Below are positions 42,370 to 51,657 of a stretch of DNA of 64,000 nucleotides, one piece after another. Location: positions 1 through 64,000 of the forward strand of contig NZ_CP069006.1 in NCBI RefSeq assembly GCF_016801775.1. The letters are read 5' to 3'. Position 1 is the first letter of the stretch, and every line of letters begins with the position of its first letter. The translations under genes were made by a program, and so were the position numbers. This stretch comes from Sulfitobacter mediterraneus (GTDB lineage: Bacteria; Pseudomonadota; Alphaproteobacteria; Rhodobacterales; Rhodobacteraceae). Under the pieces are notes generated by a model. That model made no database searches and had not been told where the DNA came from. It saw only the letters and a list, made by a program, of their open reading frames with translations.

Positions 42370-43114
42370 CATTCTGAGGGTCGATAACATCTGCAAATCC
42401 TTTGGCGCGCTCAAGGCCAGTGATGGCATATCGCTGGACCTGAAACCGGGCGAGATCCATGCGTTGATCGGGCCGAACGGGGCGGGCAAATCGACCCTGA
42501 TCAAGCAGATTGCCGGTGGTTTGAAGCCCGACAGCGGCAAGGTGTTTTTTGACGGGCGCGACGTCAGCCAGCACAGCACCGCACGGCGGGCGCGGGCCGG
42601 ATTGGGACGCACCTTCCAGATTTCGGCGCTGGCGATGGATTTTACCGTGCTGGAAAATGTCCTGCTGGGCGCGGTGGGGCAAAGCGGATCGTGGTTCAGG
42701 TTTTTCCGCGATGCGATGAAAGACACGCGGCTACTCGAACGCGCCTACAAGGCACTGGACCGGGTGGAACTGCGTGATCTGGCGCATGTGCGCACATCGG
42801 AGCTGTCACACGGGCGTCGGCGGCAATTGGAGGTCGCGGTGGCGCTGACTCTGTCGCCCAAGGCGTTTTTGATGGATGAGCCGATGGCGGGCATGGGCGT
42901 CGAAGGATCGCAGGCCCTGACCGGATTTCTTGGGGCGCTGAAGACCGAAGCGCCCATTTTATTGGTGGAACACGACATGGACGCGGTGTTTGCCTTGGCC
43001 GACCGGATATCGGTGCTGGTCTACGGCAAGATCATCGCAACCGGATCAGTGGATGAGATCCGCACAAATCCGGAGGTCAAACTGGCCTATCTGGGCGAGG
43101 AGGACGCGGCATGA
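42359..43114 (+). CDS. livG: Branched-chain amino acid-type ABC ATPase, LivG
   Basis: The 251-residue ATPase has GPNGAGKST (Walker A), LSHGRRRQLEV (signature) and FLMDEPMAGMG (Walker B), followed by LVEHDMDAVFALADRI. It binds the membrane domains on the cytoplasmic side. It overlaps livF by 4 nt. Confidence 0.87.
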   Translation: MTDSILRVDNICKSFGALKASDGISLDLKPGEIHALIGPNGAGKSTLIKQIAGGLKPDSGKVFFDGRDVSQHSTARRARAGLGRTFQISALAMDFTVLENVLLGAVGQSGSWFRFFRDAMKDTRLLERAYKALDRVELRDLAHVRTSELSHGRRRQLEVAVALTLSPKAFLMDEPMAGMGVEGSQALTGFLGALKTEAPILLVEHDMDAVFALADRISVLVYGKIIATGSVDEIRTNPEVKLAYLGEEDAA

Positions 43115-43800
43115 GCCTGTTGCAGCTAGAGCAGATCACCGCGATCTATGGCGCGTCGCAGGCCCTGTTTGGTGTCGATCTGACGATCAGCGAGGGCGAG
43201 GTTGTCGCCCTGATGGGGCGCAACGGCATGGGCAAATCCACCACGATCAAGGTGATCAGCCGGTTGCTGAAAAACCCGCAGGGGCAGGTGCTGTTTGACG
43301 GGCAGGACATCGGCGCGTTGCCCGCCCACAAGGCAGCGCGGCTTGGCATCGGGCTGGTGCCGGAGGGGCGGCGGTGTTTCACCAATCTGACGGTGCGCGA
43401 AAACCTCTTTGCCTCGGCGCGGCCCGGTGAGTGGGACTTTGCCCGCGTGCATGCGCTGTTTCCACGGCTGGAGGAACGCGGCGGTCAACTGGCGGGCTCG
43501 CTGTCGGGCGGGGAACAACAGATGTTGGCGATTGGCCGGGCGTTGATGACCAATCCGCGGTTGTTGATTCTTGATGAGGCCACCGAAGGGCTGGCACCCG
43601 TGGTGCGGCAGGAAATTTGGGCAGCGATTGCGACCCTGAAAAAGACCACCTCCCTGTCGATCCTCGTGGTGGACAAGACCATCAGCGAGCTGCGCCAGGT
43701 GGCCGATAGCGTGGTCATTCTGGAGCGGGGTGTGTCGGTCTGGCATGGCACGATGAGCGATCTGAGTGCAGAGGTCAAAGACCGGTATCTGGGGGTCTGA
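43111..43800 (+). CDS. livF: Branched-chain amino acid-type ABC ATPase, LivF
   Basis: The 229-residue ATPase has GRNGMGKST (Walker A), LSGGEQQMLAIGRAL (signature) and LLILDEATEGLAP (Walker B), and the LivF-typical LVPEGRRCFTNLTVREN. It is the second ATPase of the importer. The thioesterase gene follows after 2 nt. Confidence 0.87.
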   Translation: MSLLQLEQITAIYGASQALFGVDLTISEGEVVALMGRNGMGKSTTIKVISRLLKNPQGQVLFDGQDIGALPAHKAARLGIGLVPEGRRCFTNLTVRENLFASARPGEWDFARVHALFPRLEERGGQLAGSLSGGEQQMLAIGRALMTNPRLLILDEATEGLAPVVRQEIWAAIATLKKTTSLSILVVDKTISELRQVADSVVILERGVSVWHGTMSDLSAEVKDRYLGV

Positions 43801-43802
43801 GC

Positions 43803-44198
43803 ATGGCATTCACCTATCGGCAAAAGATCAAGTTCCGGCATTGTGATCCGGCAGGCATTGTTTTCTATCCGCGGTTCTTCGAGATGACCAATGACACGGT
43901 CGAGGCGTTCTTTGAGCAAGAGTTGGACTTTCCGTTCTCCCAAATGCATCAGGCCAGCGGTATCCCGACGGCGCAGATCGAGGCCAAGTTCAAACGGCCA
44001 AGCCGGTTGGGCGATGTTCTGGATATCACGCTGACCTGCACGCGCATTGGCCGGTCATCGCTTGACCTGAGCTATCAAGCGGTTTGCGGCACTGAGGCGC
44101 GGTTTAGCGCCACATCCACAATCGTATTCATCGACGCCCAAGGCGCATCCACCCCATGGCCGGATCACATCCGCAGCCGTTTAGAGACCCATCTGTAA
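43803..44198 (+). CDS. Acyl-CoA thioesterase, 4-hydroxybenzoyl-CoA thioesterase/YbgC-like
   Basis: The 131-residue hotdog-fold protein has the KIKFRHCDPAGIVFYPRFFEM segment in which the Asp of HCDPAG is catalytic in this family. It hydrolyses CoA thioesters, often aromatic or short-chain ones. Its place at the end of a Liv-type operon suggests it releases CoA trapped on imported acids. The exact substrate is open. Confidence 0.8.
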   Translation: MAFTYRQKIKFRHCDPAGIVFYPRFFEMTNDTVEAFFEQELDFPFSQMHQASGIPTAQIEAKFKRPSRLGDVLDITLTCTRIGRSSLDLSYQAVCGTEARFSATSTIVFIDAQGASTPWPDHIRSRLETHL

Positions 44199-44209
44199 AG
44201 GAGATACGT

Positions 44210-44608
44210 ATGGCACATGAGATCATTCAACCCGAAGGGTGGGCCAAGGCCAAAGGCTATGCCAATGGCGTGAAAACGGCGGACAACACGCTGTATGTCG
44301 GCGGACAGATCGGCTGGACCGCAGAGCAGAAGTTCGAAAGTCATGATTTCATCGGGCAGATGGAACAGGCGCTGCGCAATATCGTCGATGTGGTCGAGGC
44401 CGCAGGCGGGCAGGTGACCGATATCGTGCGGCTGACCTGGTATGTGATCGACAAGAAAGAATACCTCGCGCGGCAGGCCGAGGTGGGCGCGGTGTACCGC
44501 AAAGTTTTGGGACGGCATTTTCCGGCGATGACGATGGTTGTTGTGGCCGGTCTGGTCGAGGACGAGGCGCTGGTGGAGATCGAGGCAACGGCGGTTCTGA
44601 ACGGCTAG
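44210..44608 (+). CDS. RidA family protein
   Basis: The 132-residue protein matches the RidA/YjgF family (IIQPEGWAKAKGYANGVKTA; LYVGGQIGW; FPAMTMVVVAGLVEDEALVEIEA). The usual catalytic Arg of RidA, expected in an RNP(A/P)R-type stretch near residue 105, appears to be missing: that region reads GRHFPAMTMVVV. It may therefore be a non-deaminase member. AAGGAGA precedes the ATG. Its stop shares the bases CTAG with the stop of the convergent MarR gene. Confidence 0.75.
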   Translation: MAHEIIQPEGWAKAKGYANGVKTADNTLYVGGQIGWTAEQKFESHDFIGQMEQALRNIVDVVEAAGGQVTDIVRLTWYVIDKKEYLARQAEVGAVYRKVLGRHFPAMTMVVVAGLVEDEALVEIEATAVLNG

Positions 44609-45075
44609 ATCGCGGCCTCATCTGCGGAATCAGCGCGGCGCAAAAGATCGCGGATCTGATCCAGATCGGCGTCGTCCAGCCCATCAAACAGGTCATTCAC
44701 CATCGCTTCATGGCCCTTGGCCTGCACTTCGAACTGGGCGCGGCCCTCGGCGGTGAGGGTGACATTGACCACCCGTCGGTCCTTTGCGGGCGAGACCCGT
44801 TCAACCAAACCATCCTTTTCAAGGCGGTTGACGATGGTGGATGCATTGCCGTTGGACACCAGCAACATCTTGCTGAGCGCGGTCATCTTCATCGGGGATT
44901 GATTGCGATAAAGTGCGGCCATCACATCGAACCGGGGCAGGGTGGTGTCATGGGTCACGCGCAGATATTCGCGCAGCTGGTTTTCGGTGCCCCGTGTCAG
45001 GCGCAGCAGCCTGATCCAGGTGCGCAGGCGGCGGCGGGACAGGTCTGGCCGGGAAAGATCTGATTGTGCTGTCAC
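44605..45075 (-). CDS. MarR family transcriptional regulator
   Basis: The protein is about 156 residues with a GTG start at 45075 behind AGGCAGG; an ATG at 45138 is an alternative. It shows the MarR winged helix: LPRFDVMAALYRNQSPMKMT, LSKMLLVSNGNASTIVNRLE and the wing KDGLVERVSPAKDRRVVNVT. MarR proteins usually repress until an aromatic or CoA-type ligand binds. It lies convergent to the Liv-type operon and is the most likely binder of the 31-bp palindrome at 39081-39111. Confidence 0.82.
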   Translation of the reverse strand: MTAQSDLSRPDLSRRRLRTWIRLLRLTRGTENQLREYLRVTHDTTLPRFDVMAALYRNQSPMKMTALSKMLLVSNGNASTIVNRLEKDGLVERVSPAKDRRVVNVTLTAEGRAQFEVQAKGHEAMVNDLFDGLDDADLDQIRDLLRRADSADEAAI

Positions 45076-45231
45076 GTGCCTGCCTTTGTGAGGGTCATGC
45101 CGCCATGGGGCGTCATGCCGGGCAGGGTAGGGGGGCACTCACACCATTTCAAGCGTGATGCGGCAATCGGCAGGTTTCAACTGCCGCTCGAGCAGTTTAA
45201 TCTGCGCGCGAACAGCAAAGACAGCAGGCTC

Positions 45232-46113
45232 ATGACCGATACATTTGAAACTGAAAAAGCGCAGGCGTCCGGCTGGTTCCGGCAGTTGCGCGACGAGATC
45301 GTCAGCGCCTTTCACGCGCTGGAGGACCGGCAGGGCGGCGATGCCCCGGCGGGACGCATGGAGGTGCGCAAGACCAGCCGTACCTCGGAAGATGGATCGG
45401 ACGCGGGCGGCGGCGAAATGAGCGTGATGCGCGGCGGCCGGGTGTTTGAAAAGGTCGGGGTCAATATCTCAACCGTTTATGGCGTGCTGGGCGAGCGGGC
45501 GCAGTCGGCCATGGCGGCCCGCAAGGGCATTCCGGGGATGAAAGACGATCCGCGGTTCTGGGCCTCCGGCATTTCCTTGGTCGCACATATGCAAAACCCC
45601 CATGCACCGGCAGTACATATGAACACACGAATGTTCTGGACCCCGCATGCCTGGTGGTTTGGCGGCGGCGCGGATTTGAACCCTTGCATCGAATATGATG
45701 AGGACACCGCGCATTTCCATAGCGAGATGAAGCGGGCCTGCGATCCCCATGGTGCTACGCTTTATGACGAGTTGAAGGACTGGGCCGACCGGTATTTCTA
45801 TATCCCACACCGCAAACGGGCGCGTGGGGTTGGCGGGATTTTTTATGATGACCGCAACAGCGGCGATTGGGCGGCTGATTTCGCGCTGACCAAGGATGTG
45901 GGCGCGGCGTTTCTGCCCGCCTTTGTGCCGCTGGCAGACCGGCGGCGCGAGACCTCTTGGGATGAGGCCGACAAAGACGTGCAATTGCGCCATCGCGGGC
46001 TCTATGCCGAATACAATCTGGTTTATGACCGAGGGACAAAGTTTGGCCTCGAGACCGGCCATGACCCGGATGCGGTTTTGATGAGCCTGCCGCCCTTGGC
46101 CAAGTGGTACTGA
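45232..46113 (+). CDS. hemF: Aerobic coproporphyrinogen-III oxidase
   Basis: The 293-residue enzyme carries out oxygen-dependent decarboxylation of coproporphyrinogen III to protoporphyrinogen IX in heme synthesis. Family signatures are all present: MNTRMFWTPHAWWFGGGADL, ADRYFYIPHRKRARGVGGIF and LRHRGLYAEYNLVYDRGTKF. The ATG at 45232 is chosen by fit to family length. It is a typical housekeeping gene, and the DUF1045 gene follows 7 nt later. Confidence 0.93.
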   Translation: MTDTFETEKAQASGWFRQLRDEIVSAFHALEDRQGGDAPAGRMEVRKTSRTSEDGSDAGGGEMSVMRGGRVFEKVGVNISTVYGVLGERAQSAMAARKGIPGMKDDPRFWASGISLVAHMQNPHAPAVHMNTRMFWTPHAWWFGGGADLNPCIEYDEDTAHFHSEMKRACDPHGATLYDELKDWADRYFYIPHRKRARGVGGIFYDDRNSGDWAADFALTKDVGAAFLPAFVPLADRRRETSWDEADKDVQLRHRGLYAEYNLVYDRGTKFGLETGHDPDAVLMSLPPLAKWY

Positions 46114-46120
46114 GCAGGCC

Positions 46121-46801
46121 ATGAGCGCCTATGCGCGATATGCTGTCTATGTTGTGCCGCAGGGGAAATTGGGCGCCGCCGGCGCAGTATGGCTGGGTTG
46201 GGACATAGCGCAGGGGGCTGAGGTTGCGCAGGTTGATGGGCTTGATCTGGACCTGCCCGCGCTGACCCAAACGCCGCGCAAATACGGGTTTCATGCCACT
46301 GTTATGGCGCCGTTTCAGATACGGCACGGGGCGCGACTTGAGGACTTGAGCCAGGCCTTTACGCAGCTGTGTGCAGGCATTGCGCCGGTCGGTTGCGATG
46401 ATCTTGATGTCGTTGCGCTTGGCCGGTTTGTCGCGCTGATCCCGCAAAGCGGGATGGCGGAGCTGCGGGCCATGTCGGCGCAGGTTGTGGAAGGGTTGGA
46501 CATCTGGCGCGCGCCGATGTCCGATGCCGAATTTGAACGGCGCAACCGGCCCGGATTGTCCGAGGTGCAGCGCGGGTATTTGCGGCGTTGGGGCTATCCG
46601 CATGTGATGGAGGCCTACCGGTTTCACATGACCCTGACGGGGCGGATGCCAAAGGCGGAGGCCGGGCGGGTGGTGCATGTGGCGCGAGACTATTTTGCGC
46701 CGGTGTTGGCCGAACCCGTGCGCATTGACGATCTGGCGCTGGTGGGCGAGCGGGCGGACGGGCGCTTTGAGGTGATTGCACGCTGCGCGTTGCATGGGTG
46801 A
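46121..46801 (+). CDS. DUF1045 family protein, 2H phosphoesterase-like
   Basis: The 226-residue protein matches DUF1045, often annotated as a putative phosphonate metabolism protein. Two His-x-Thr motifs, RKYGFHATVMAPF (about residue 55) and AYRFHMTLTGRMP (about 168), are the hallmark of the 2H phosphodiesterase superfamily. No phn genes are nearby. Its real substrate is unknown. Confidence 0.78.
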   Translation: MSAYARYAVYVVPQGKLGAAGAVWLGWDIAQGAEVAQVDGLDLDLPALTQTPRKYGFHATVMAPFQIRHGARLEDLSQAFTQLCAGIAPVGCDDLDVVALGRFVALIPQSGMAELRAMSAQVVEGLDIWRAPMSDAEFERRNRPGLSEVQRGYLRRWGYPHVMEAYRFHMTLTGRMPKAEAGRVVHVARDYFAPVLAEPVRIDDLALVGERADGRFEVIARCALHG

Positions 46802-46836
46802 TATACGCCGCACCGGTTCTTGTTTTTGATGATGGA

Positions 46837-46888
46837 TTGAGGGGCCAGCCCCTCAAACTCCCCGGAGGTATTTAGGGCCAAAAAGGGG
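46837..46888 (+). repeat. Dispersed terminator-like element, copy B
   Basis: Arms TTGAGGGG and CCCCTCAA around CCAG are followed by ACTCCCCGGAGGTATTTAGG and GCCAAAAAGGGG. It is the same composite structure as 37732-37781 and also follows a plus-strand stop. It likely terminates the hemF-DUF1045 transcript. Confidence 0.65.
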
Positions 46889-46950
46889 ATCACTGGCCGG
46901 TATTAACCGTTTCTTCAGCATCTGCCCATTTTATGGGGCAGGAAGGATAG

Positions 46951-48882
46951 GTGACGGGCGCATTGGAACATCTTGCAAAATTGCACATTCTGCCGCGCTG
47001 GAAAAAGCGGATTATCCTGATTGCGGTGGATAGCGCGTTGATGTGTGCGGCGCTTGGTCTGGCGATGGTGTTGCGCGGTGGCACAGGGTTTTGGGCTTCC
47101 TCACCGAATCTGTGGATCGTGATGGGGCTTGTTACGCCGCTGGTGGTGGCGGCTGTGCGGCTGGACCGGGTGAAGCTGACCGCGCCGGAAATGATGAGCG
47201 GGTTGCGGGTCACGATGGCAGCGGGCGTTTTGGGCGTGATCGCAGCGGTGATGATGACGCTGGCCGGGTTGGATCATGCGGTCGCGGTGGCGGTGATATT
47301 TGGCAGCCTGTTTGCCCTTTTTGCGACCGGGGTGCGTATTGCGGCGCTGCATGTGCTGCGTTGGGTGATCGGGCGGACGCGGCCGGCGGGGCAGCAGACA
47401 ATCGCGATCTATGGCGCGGGTGCGGCGGGGATGCAGCTGGCGGCGGCATTGTCGCAGACCAGTGAGGCGCGCCCGGTGTTTTTTGTGGATGACAATCCGA
47501 ATCTGCAGGGGATGACGGCCTGCGGCTTGGCGGTGTTTGACGCTGGCAAGCTGCCGGAATTAATCGCGCGGCACGGGGTTGAGCAGATCGTGCTGGCGGC
47601 CCCTTCGATGGAGCCGGCGCGGCGCGATCAGGTGGTCAGGCGCTTGCGGGCCCATGGGGTTGAAGTGCAGGTGCTTCCGTCTTTTGCCGATATGTTGATG
47701 GGACGTGAACCGCCGGGGCAGATCAGGCCGGTGGCACCGGAACAGCTTTTGGGCCGCGACAAGGTTGCGCTTGATGCACCGCAAATTGCCAAGGCTTACG
47801 CCGGGCGGGTGATCATGGTGACCGGCGCGGGCGGATCGATCGGCGGTGAATTGTGCCGGCAGTTGTTGGCCTGCCGTCCGGCGGGGATCGTGCTTTTTGA
47901 TCACAGTGAGTTCCAGCTTTACCAAGTGCAGCAGGAATTGGCCGATCTTGCCGATGCGGCAGGGGTCAAGCTGGTTGCGCGGCTTGGGTCCGTCACGGAT
48001 GTCGCAAGGGTGCGGGCCGTGATCACGGCGGACAGGGCGGAGATTGTCCTGCATGCGGCGGCCTATAAACATGTGCCTATGGTGGAGGACAACCCGCTGG
48101 CCGGGGCCAAAAACAACGTGTTGGGCACCCATGCTGTGGCCAAGGCGGCGGTTGAGGCGGGCGTTGAACGGTTCATTCTGGTCTCCTCTGACAAGGCGGT
48201 GCGGCCTGCCAATGTGATGGGCGCGACCAAGCGGATCGCGGAACTGGTGGTGCAGGACATGCAAACCCGCCATGCACAGACCCGCTCAGCCATCGTGCGG
48301 TTTGGCAATGTTCTGGGGTCTTCGGGGTCTGTTCTGCCGCTGTTTCAACGGCAGATTGCCACGGGCGGTCCAGTGACCGTGACCCACCCCGAGGTCACGC
48401 GGTATTTCATGACCATGCCGGAGGCGGCGCGGCTGGTGCTGCTGGCCGGTGCCTTTGCCAAAGGTGGTGAGGTCTTTGTTCTGGACATGGGCGCGGCGCA
48501 ACGGGTGATGGACATTGCGCGGCGGATGATCCGCCTGTCTGGCCGGCAAGAACGTGATCCTGTGACCGGAAGGGGCGATATTGCGATCAGGATCACCGGC
48601 CTGCGCCCCGGCGAGAAGCTGCATGAAGAGCTGCTGATCGATCGGCGCAGTTTGATCCAGACCCCGCATCCAAAAATTCTGCGGGCCAAGGAAGCAATGC
48701 TGAGCCAGATCGAAGTGGCGGGCCTGTTGCGTGCAGTGCGGCGGGCAATTTCCGAGGGGGATTGTGCCCTGCTGAACAGGGTTATCCGGGACCGGATCGA
48801 ACCCATGCAAAAATCGCCGCCGCCAGGCATCGAAGGCGCCGCTGCACCGCAGCAGGTGTCCTGTGGGCGGAAACCGGTCTGA
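46951..48882 (+). CDS. Nucleotide-sugar epimerase/dehydratase of the CapD/WbpM type
   Basis: The 643-residue membrane protein has four N-terminal helices (about 20-145), a first Rossmann segment (TIAIYGAGAAGMQLAAALSQ) and a second NAD-binding catalytic domain (VTGAGGSIGGELCRQLL). The active region is LVSSDKAVRPANVMGATKR, with Met in place of the usual Tyr, as in WbpM/FlaA1-type 4,6-dehydratases. It modifies UDP-sugars for exopolysaccharide or O-antigen. A GTG start at 46951 follows AGGAAGG. No other polysaccharide gene lies next to it. Confidence 0.85.
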   Translation: MTGALEHLAKLHILPRWKKRIILIAVDSALMCAALGLAMVLRGGTGFWASSPNLWIVMGLVTPLVVAAVRLDRVKLTAPEMMSGLRVTMAAGVLGVIAAVMMTLAGLDHAVAVAVIFGSLFALFATGVRIAALHVLRWVIGRTRPAGQQTIAIYGAGAAGMQLAAALSQTSEARPVFFVDDNPNLQGMTACGLAVFDAGKLPELIARHGVEQIVLAAPSMEPARRDQVVRRLRAHGVEVQVLPSFADMLMGREPPGQIRPVAPEQLLGRDKVALDAPQIAKAYAGRVIMVTGAGGSIGGELCRQLLACRPAGIVLFDHSEFQLYQVQQELADLADAAGVKLVARLGSVTDVARVRAVITADRAEIVLHAAAYKHVPMVEDNPLAGAKNNVLGTHAVAKAAVEAGVERFILVSSDKAVRPANVMGATKRIAELVVQDMQTRHAQTRSAIVRFGNVLGSSGSVLPLFQRQIATGGPVTVTHPEVTRYFMTMPEAARLVLLAGAFAKGGEVFVLDMGAAQRVMDIARRMIRLSGRQERDPVTGRGDIAIRITGLRPGEKLHEELLIDRRSLIQTPHPKILRAKEAMLSQIEVAGLLRAVRRAISEGDCALLNRVIRDRIEPMQKSPPPGIEGAAAPQQVSCGRKPV

Positions 48883-48927
48883 CGGGCGATCAGCCGCCCG
48901 CCAAAGGTTTGAAAGCCGCGCCCAGGA

Positions 48928-49734
48928 TCAGCTGTTGGGGCGCACCCGCGCGGCGGTTTTATCTGCAAAGGCCGCAAGGCGGGCACGGGCGTCCGGCTGG
49001 GTGTTGACCACACCGGCGACAACCGCTTCGGCATAGGCGGCATCGAGGGCGGACATGTTCTGCATGTGGCTGATCGCCGAGCAGATGGCAAAGTTGGTCA
49101 AAGGCAGGTTTTGTGCGGCGGCGCGGGCCAGTTCCATGGCTTTGTCAAAGCTGGACCCCTCCACGATATATTGGGCAAGACCCAGATCCACGGCCTCTTG
49201 CCCCTGATAGACACGGCCCGTCAGCATCATGTCGATCATCCGCGATTTGCCCACCAGATCGGCCACGCGGATGGTCGCGCCGCCACCCGTGAACAGCCCG
49301 CGCTGGCCTTCAGGCAGAGCGAAATAGCAGGTCTGATCCATCACGCGCACATGGGCGGAACTGGCCAGTTCAAGGCCGCCGCCAACCACCGCGCCTTGCA
49401 GGGCGGCGATCACCGGCACCCCACCATATTCCATCTTGTTGAAAGCCTCGTGCCAGCGCAGACAGACATGCATGAAATCGGCCGGGCTGCGGTCTTCGTC
49501 GTGGTGTTCGATCAGGTCGAGACCGGCGCAGAAATGATCGCCTGCCCCGGCCAGAACCACGGCTTTGACACCGGCGCGAGGCGCGAGTGAGAAGAAATCA
49601 ACCAACTCTTCAATGGTGTCGATGTCCAGCGCGTTGCGCTTTTTCGGGCGGTTCAGGGTGACAACCCAAACGCCGTCGTCCTGTGGCGCGAGGTCAAGAT
49701 TGGTATAGCTGGAGATGTCGATGGTTTTGGTCAT
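48928..49734 (-). CDS. Enoyl-CoA hydratase/isomerase (crotonase family)
   Basis: The 268-residue protein keeps the oxyanion-hole segments ([30 protein letters not shown]) and the Glu of GGLELAS. The second position reads [16 protein letters not shown], retaining Glu. It hydrates an unsaturated acyl-CoA, probably the product of the acyl-CoA dehydrogenase encoded 35 nt upstream. A DmdD-like role (methylthioacryloyl-CoA hydratase) is possible because of the DmdC-like partner, but is not shown by sequence alone. Confidence 0.82.
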   Translation of the reverse strand: MTKTIDISSYTNLDLAPQDDGVWVVTLNRPKKRNALDIDTIEELVDFFSLAPRAGVKAVVLAGAGDHFCAGLDLIEHHDEDRSPADFMHVCLRWHEAFNKMEYGGVPVIAALQGAVVGGGLELASSAHVRVMDQTCYFALPEGQRGLFTGGGATIRVADLVGKSRMIDMMLTGRVYQGQEAVDLGLAQYIVEGSSFDKAMELARAAAQNLPLTNFAICSAISHMQNMSALDAAYAEAVVAGVVNTQPDARARLAAFADKTAARVRPNS

Positions 49735-49769
49735 AGGGTCGTCCTTTGTGCGATAGTGGGCGCGGGTGA

Positions 49770-51539
49770 TCAGGCAAAATCAAACGCGAGCAGGCTGTCT
49801 TCGCCGCCGGTGATGCGGCGCTTCTGGGTTTCGGCCTCGACAAGAATGTGATCGGCGTAGAACCGCGCGGTGGCGATCTTGGCCTTGAGGAACGGAGTGC
49901 TGTTTCCCGATGCGATCTCGCCTTGCGCGGCCAAGAGGGCGCGGGCCATTTGCCAGCCACTGACCAGATTTCCGGCCAGCATCAGATAGGGCACGGAGCC
50001 GCCATAGGCCGCGCGGGGGTTCTGTTTGGCAGTTTCCAGAAAATGTGCCACGACGGTTTCAAAGGCAGCGCGGGCGGTGGAAAGTTGTTTGCCAACGGAT
50101 TGCGCGATCGGATCGCCAGCGGCCAGATCGGCCTCGGTGCCTTTGATCATCGCGGCGAGGGCGAGCGCGGTGCGTCCGCCATCGCGCAGGGTTTTACGGC
50201 CAATCAGGTCGTTGGCCTGAATGGCGGTTGTGCCTTCATAGATCGGCAGGATGCGGGCGTCGCGGTAATGCTGCGCCGCGCCGGTTTCCTCGATAAAGCC
50301 CATGCCGCCATGCACCTGCACCCCGGCGGAGGTGACGTCGATGGCGGATTCGGTGCAGTAGCCTTTGACCAAGGGAGTCAGGAACTCTGAAATGGCGGAT
50401 GCCTCGGTGCGGTCTCCTTCGCTGGCGGCGTGGCGGGCGAGATCTTGCCAGCCTGCGGCAAATGCGGCGAGGGCGCGGCCCCCTTCGGCCAGCGCCTGCA
50501 TCCGGGCCAGCAGGCGGCGCACGTCGGGGTGGTGAATGATGGTCACGGCCTCGCGGGTGGAGCCGTCGACCGGGGCGCTTTGCACGCGGTCCTTTGCAAA
50601 GGCGAGCGCCTGTTGAAAGGCGCGTTCGGCAATGCCGACCCCTTGTAGGCCCACGGCATAGCGGGCGGAATTCATCATTTCGAACATATAGCTGAGCCCG
50701 GCGTTTTCGTCGCCGATCAGATAACCGGTTGCACCTTCAAACTGCAAAACCGCGGTGGGGCTGGCGGAGATGCCCAGTTTGTGTTCGATGCTGACACATT
50801 GCACTGCGTTGCGCTCGCCCAATGTTCCGTCATCGCCAACCATGAATTTGGGCACCAGAAACAGGCTGATCCCCTTGACGCCAGCGGGGGCATCCGGCGT
50901 GCGGGCAAGCACCAGATGCACGGTGTTTTCCGACATGTCGTGTTCGCCGTAGGTGATATAGATTTTGGTGCCGGTGATGGCATAGGTGCCATCGTCATTG
51001 GGGACCGCTTTGGATTTCACCAGCGCCAGATCGCTGCCCGCTTGTGGTTCGGTCAGGTTCATTGTGCCGGACCATTTTCCGGAGGTGAGATTGGCCAGAT
51101 AGGTTTGCTTTTGCGCGTCCGATCCGGCGGTCAAAAGCGCCTCAATCGCGCCATCGGTCAATAGCGGACAGAGGGCAAAGCTCATGTTTGCGGCGTTGAG
51201 CATTTCGGTCGCCGCCGCACCGACGGAACGGGGCAGACCCTGACCGCCAAATTCTTCGGGGTGTTGCAGGCTTTGCCAGCCCATTTCGACAAACTGCGCA
51301 TAGGCTTCGGTAAAGCCATCGGGCATGGTCACGCGGCCGGCGTTGTATTGCGCGCCGGTCTGATCGCCGGAAGCGTTGAGCGGCGCGATGACCTCGCCGC
51401 AGAAACGGCTGTATTCCTCAAGAACGGCGCCAATGTCATCGAGATCGAGCCCCTCGTATTGCGGCAGGGTCGAGATTTTGTCCCATTGTGTCAGATGGGT
51501 GATGTTAAAGAGCATGTCTTGGGTCGGGGCGGTGAACAT
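49770..51539 (-). CDS. Acyl-CoA dehydrogenase with C-terminal extension (DmdC-like)
   Basis: The 589-residue flavoprotein is longer than ordinary acyl-CoA dehydrogenases and has the layout of the AcdA/DmdC class: an N-terminal extension ([20 protein letters not shown]), FAD-contacting [25 protein letters not shown], and the catalytic-region [17 protein letters not shown]. DmdC oxidises 3-methylmercaptopropionyl-CoA in DMSP demethylation; others of this class act on medium or branched acyl-CoAs. The ATG at 51539 fits the family start. AraC is divergent from it. No dmdA or dmdB is seen next to it, so the DMSP role is a hypothesis. Confidence 0.83.
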   Translation of the reverse strand: MFTAPTQDMLFNITHLTQWDKISTLPQYEGLDLDDIGAVLEEYSRFCGEVIAPLNASGDQTGAQYNAGRVTMPDGFTEAYAQFVEMGWQSLQHPEEFGGQGLPRSVGAAATEMLNAANMSFALCPLLTDGAIEALLTAGSDAQKQTYLANLTSGKWSGTMNLTEPQAGSDLALVKSKAVPNDDGTYAITGTKIYITYGEHDMSENTVHLVLARTPDAPAGVKGISLFLVPKFMVGDDGTLGERNAVQCVSIEHKLGISASPTAVLQFEGATGYLIGDENAGLSYMFEMMNSARYAVGLQGVGIAERAFQQALAFAKDRVQSAPVDGSTREAVTIIHHPDVRRLLARMQALAEGGRALAAFAAGWQDLARHAASEGDRTEASAISEFLTPLVKGYCTESAIDVTSAGVQVHGGMGFIEETGAAQHYRDARILPIYEGTTAIQANDLIGRKTLRDGGRTALALAAMIKGTEADLAAGDPIAQSVGKQLSTARAAFETVVAHFLETAKQNPRAAYGGSVPYLMLAGNLVSGWQMARALLAAQGEIASGNSTPFLKAKIATARFYADHILVEAETQKRRITGGEDSLLAFDFA

Positions 51540-51657
51540 TGTGGTGTCTCCGATTGGCAGCTGCGTTGCGCCATACATAGCGGACAAAGGGGGGCTTGCC
51601 ATCTCTTCTATGGACGCAAAACTTGCAAAAAGTGACAAAGCTGCGCGATATGGGCCA

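Noticed and set aside
37823..46113. Possible photosynthesis gene cluster, suggested by idi, a small cytochrome c and hemF
   Set aside because: No bch, crt, puf, puh or ppsR gene is present between or beside them. All three are common outside such clusters.
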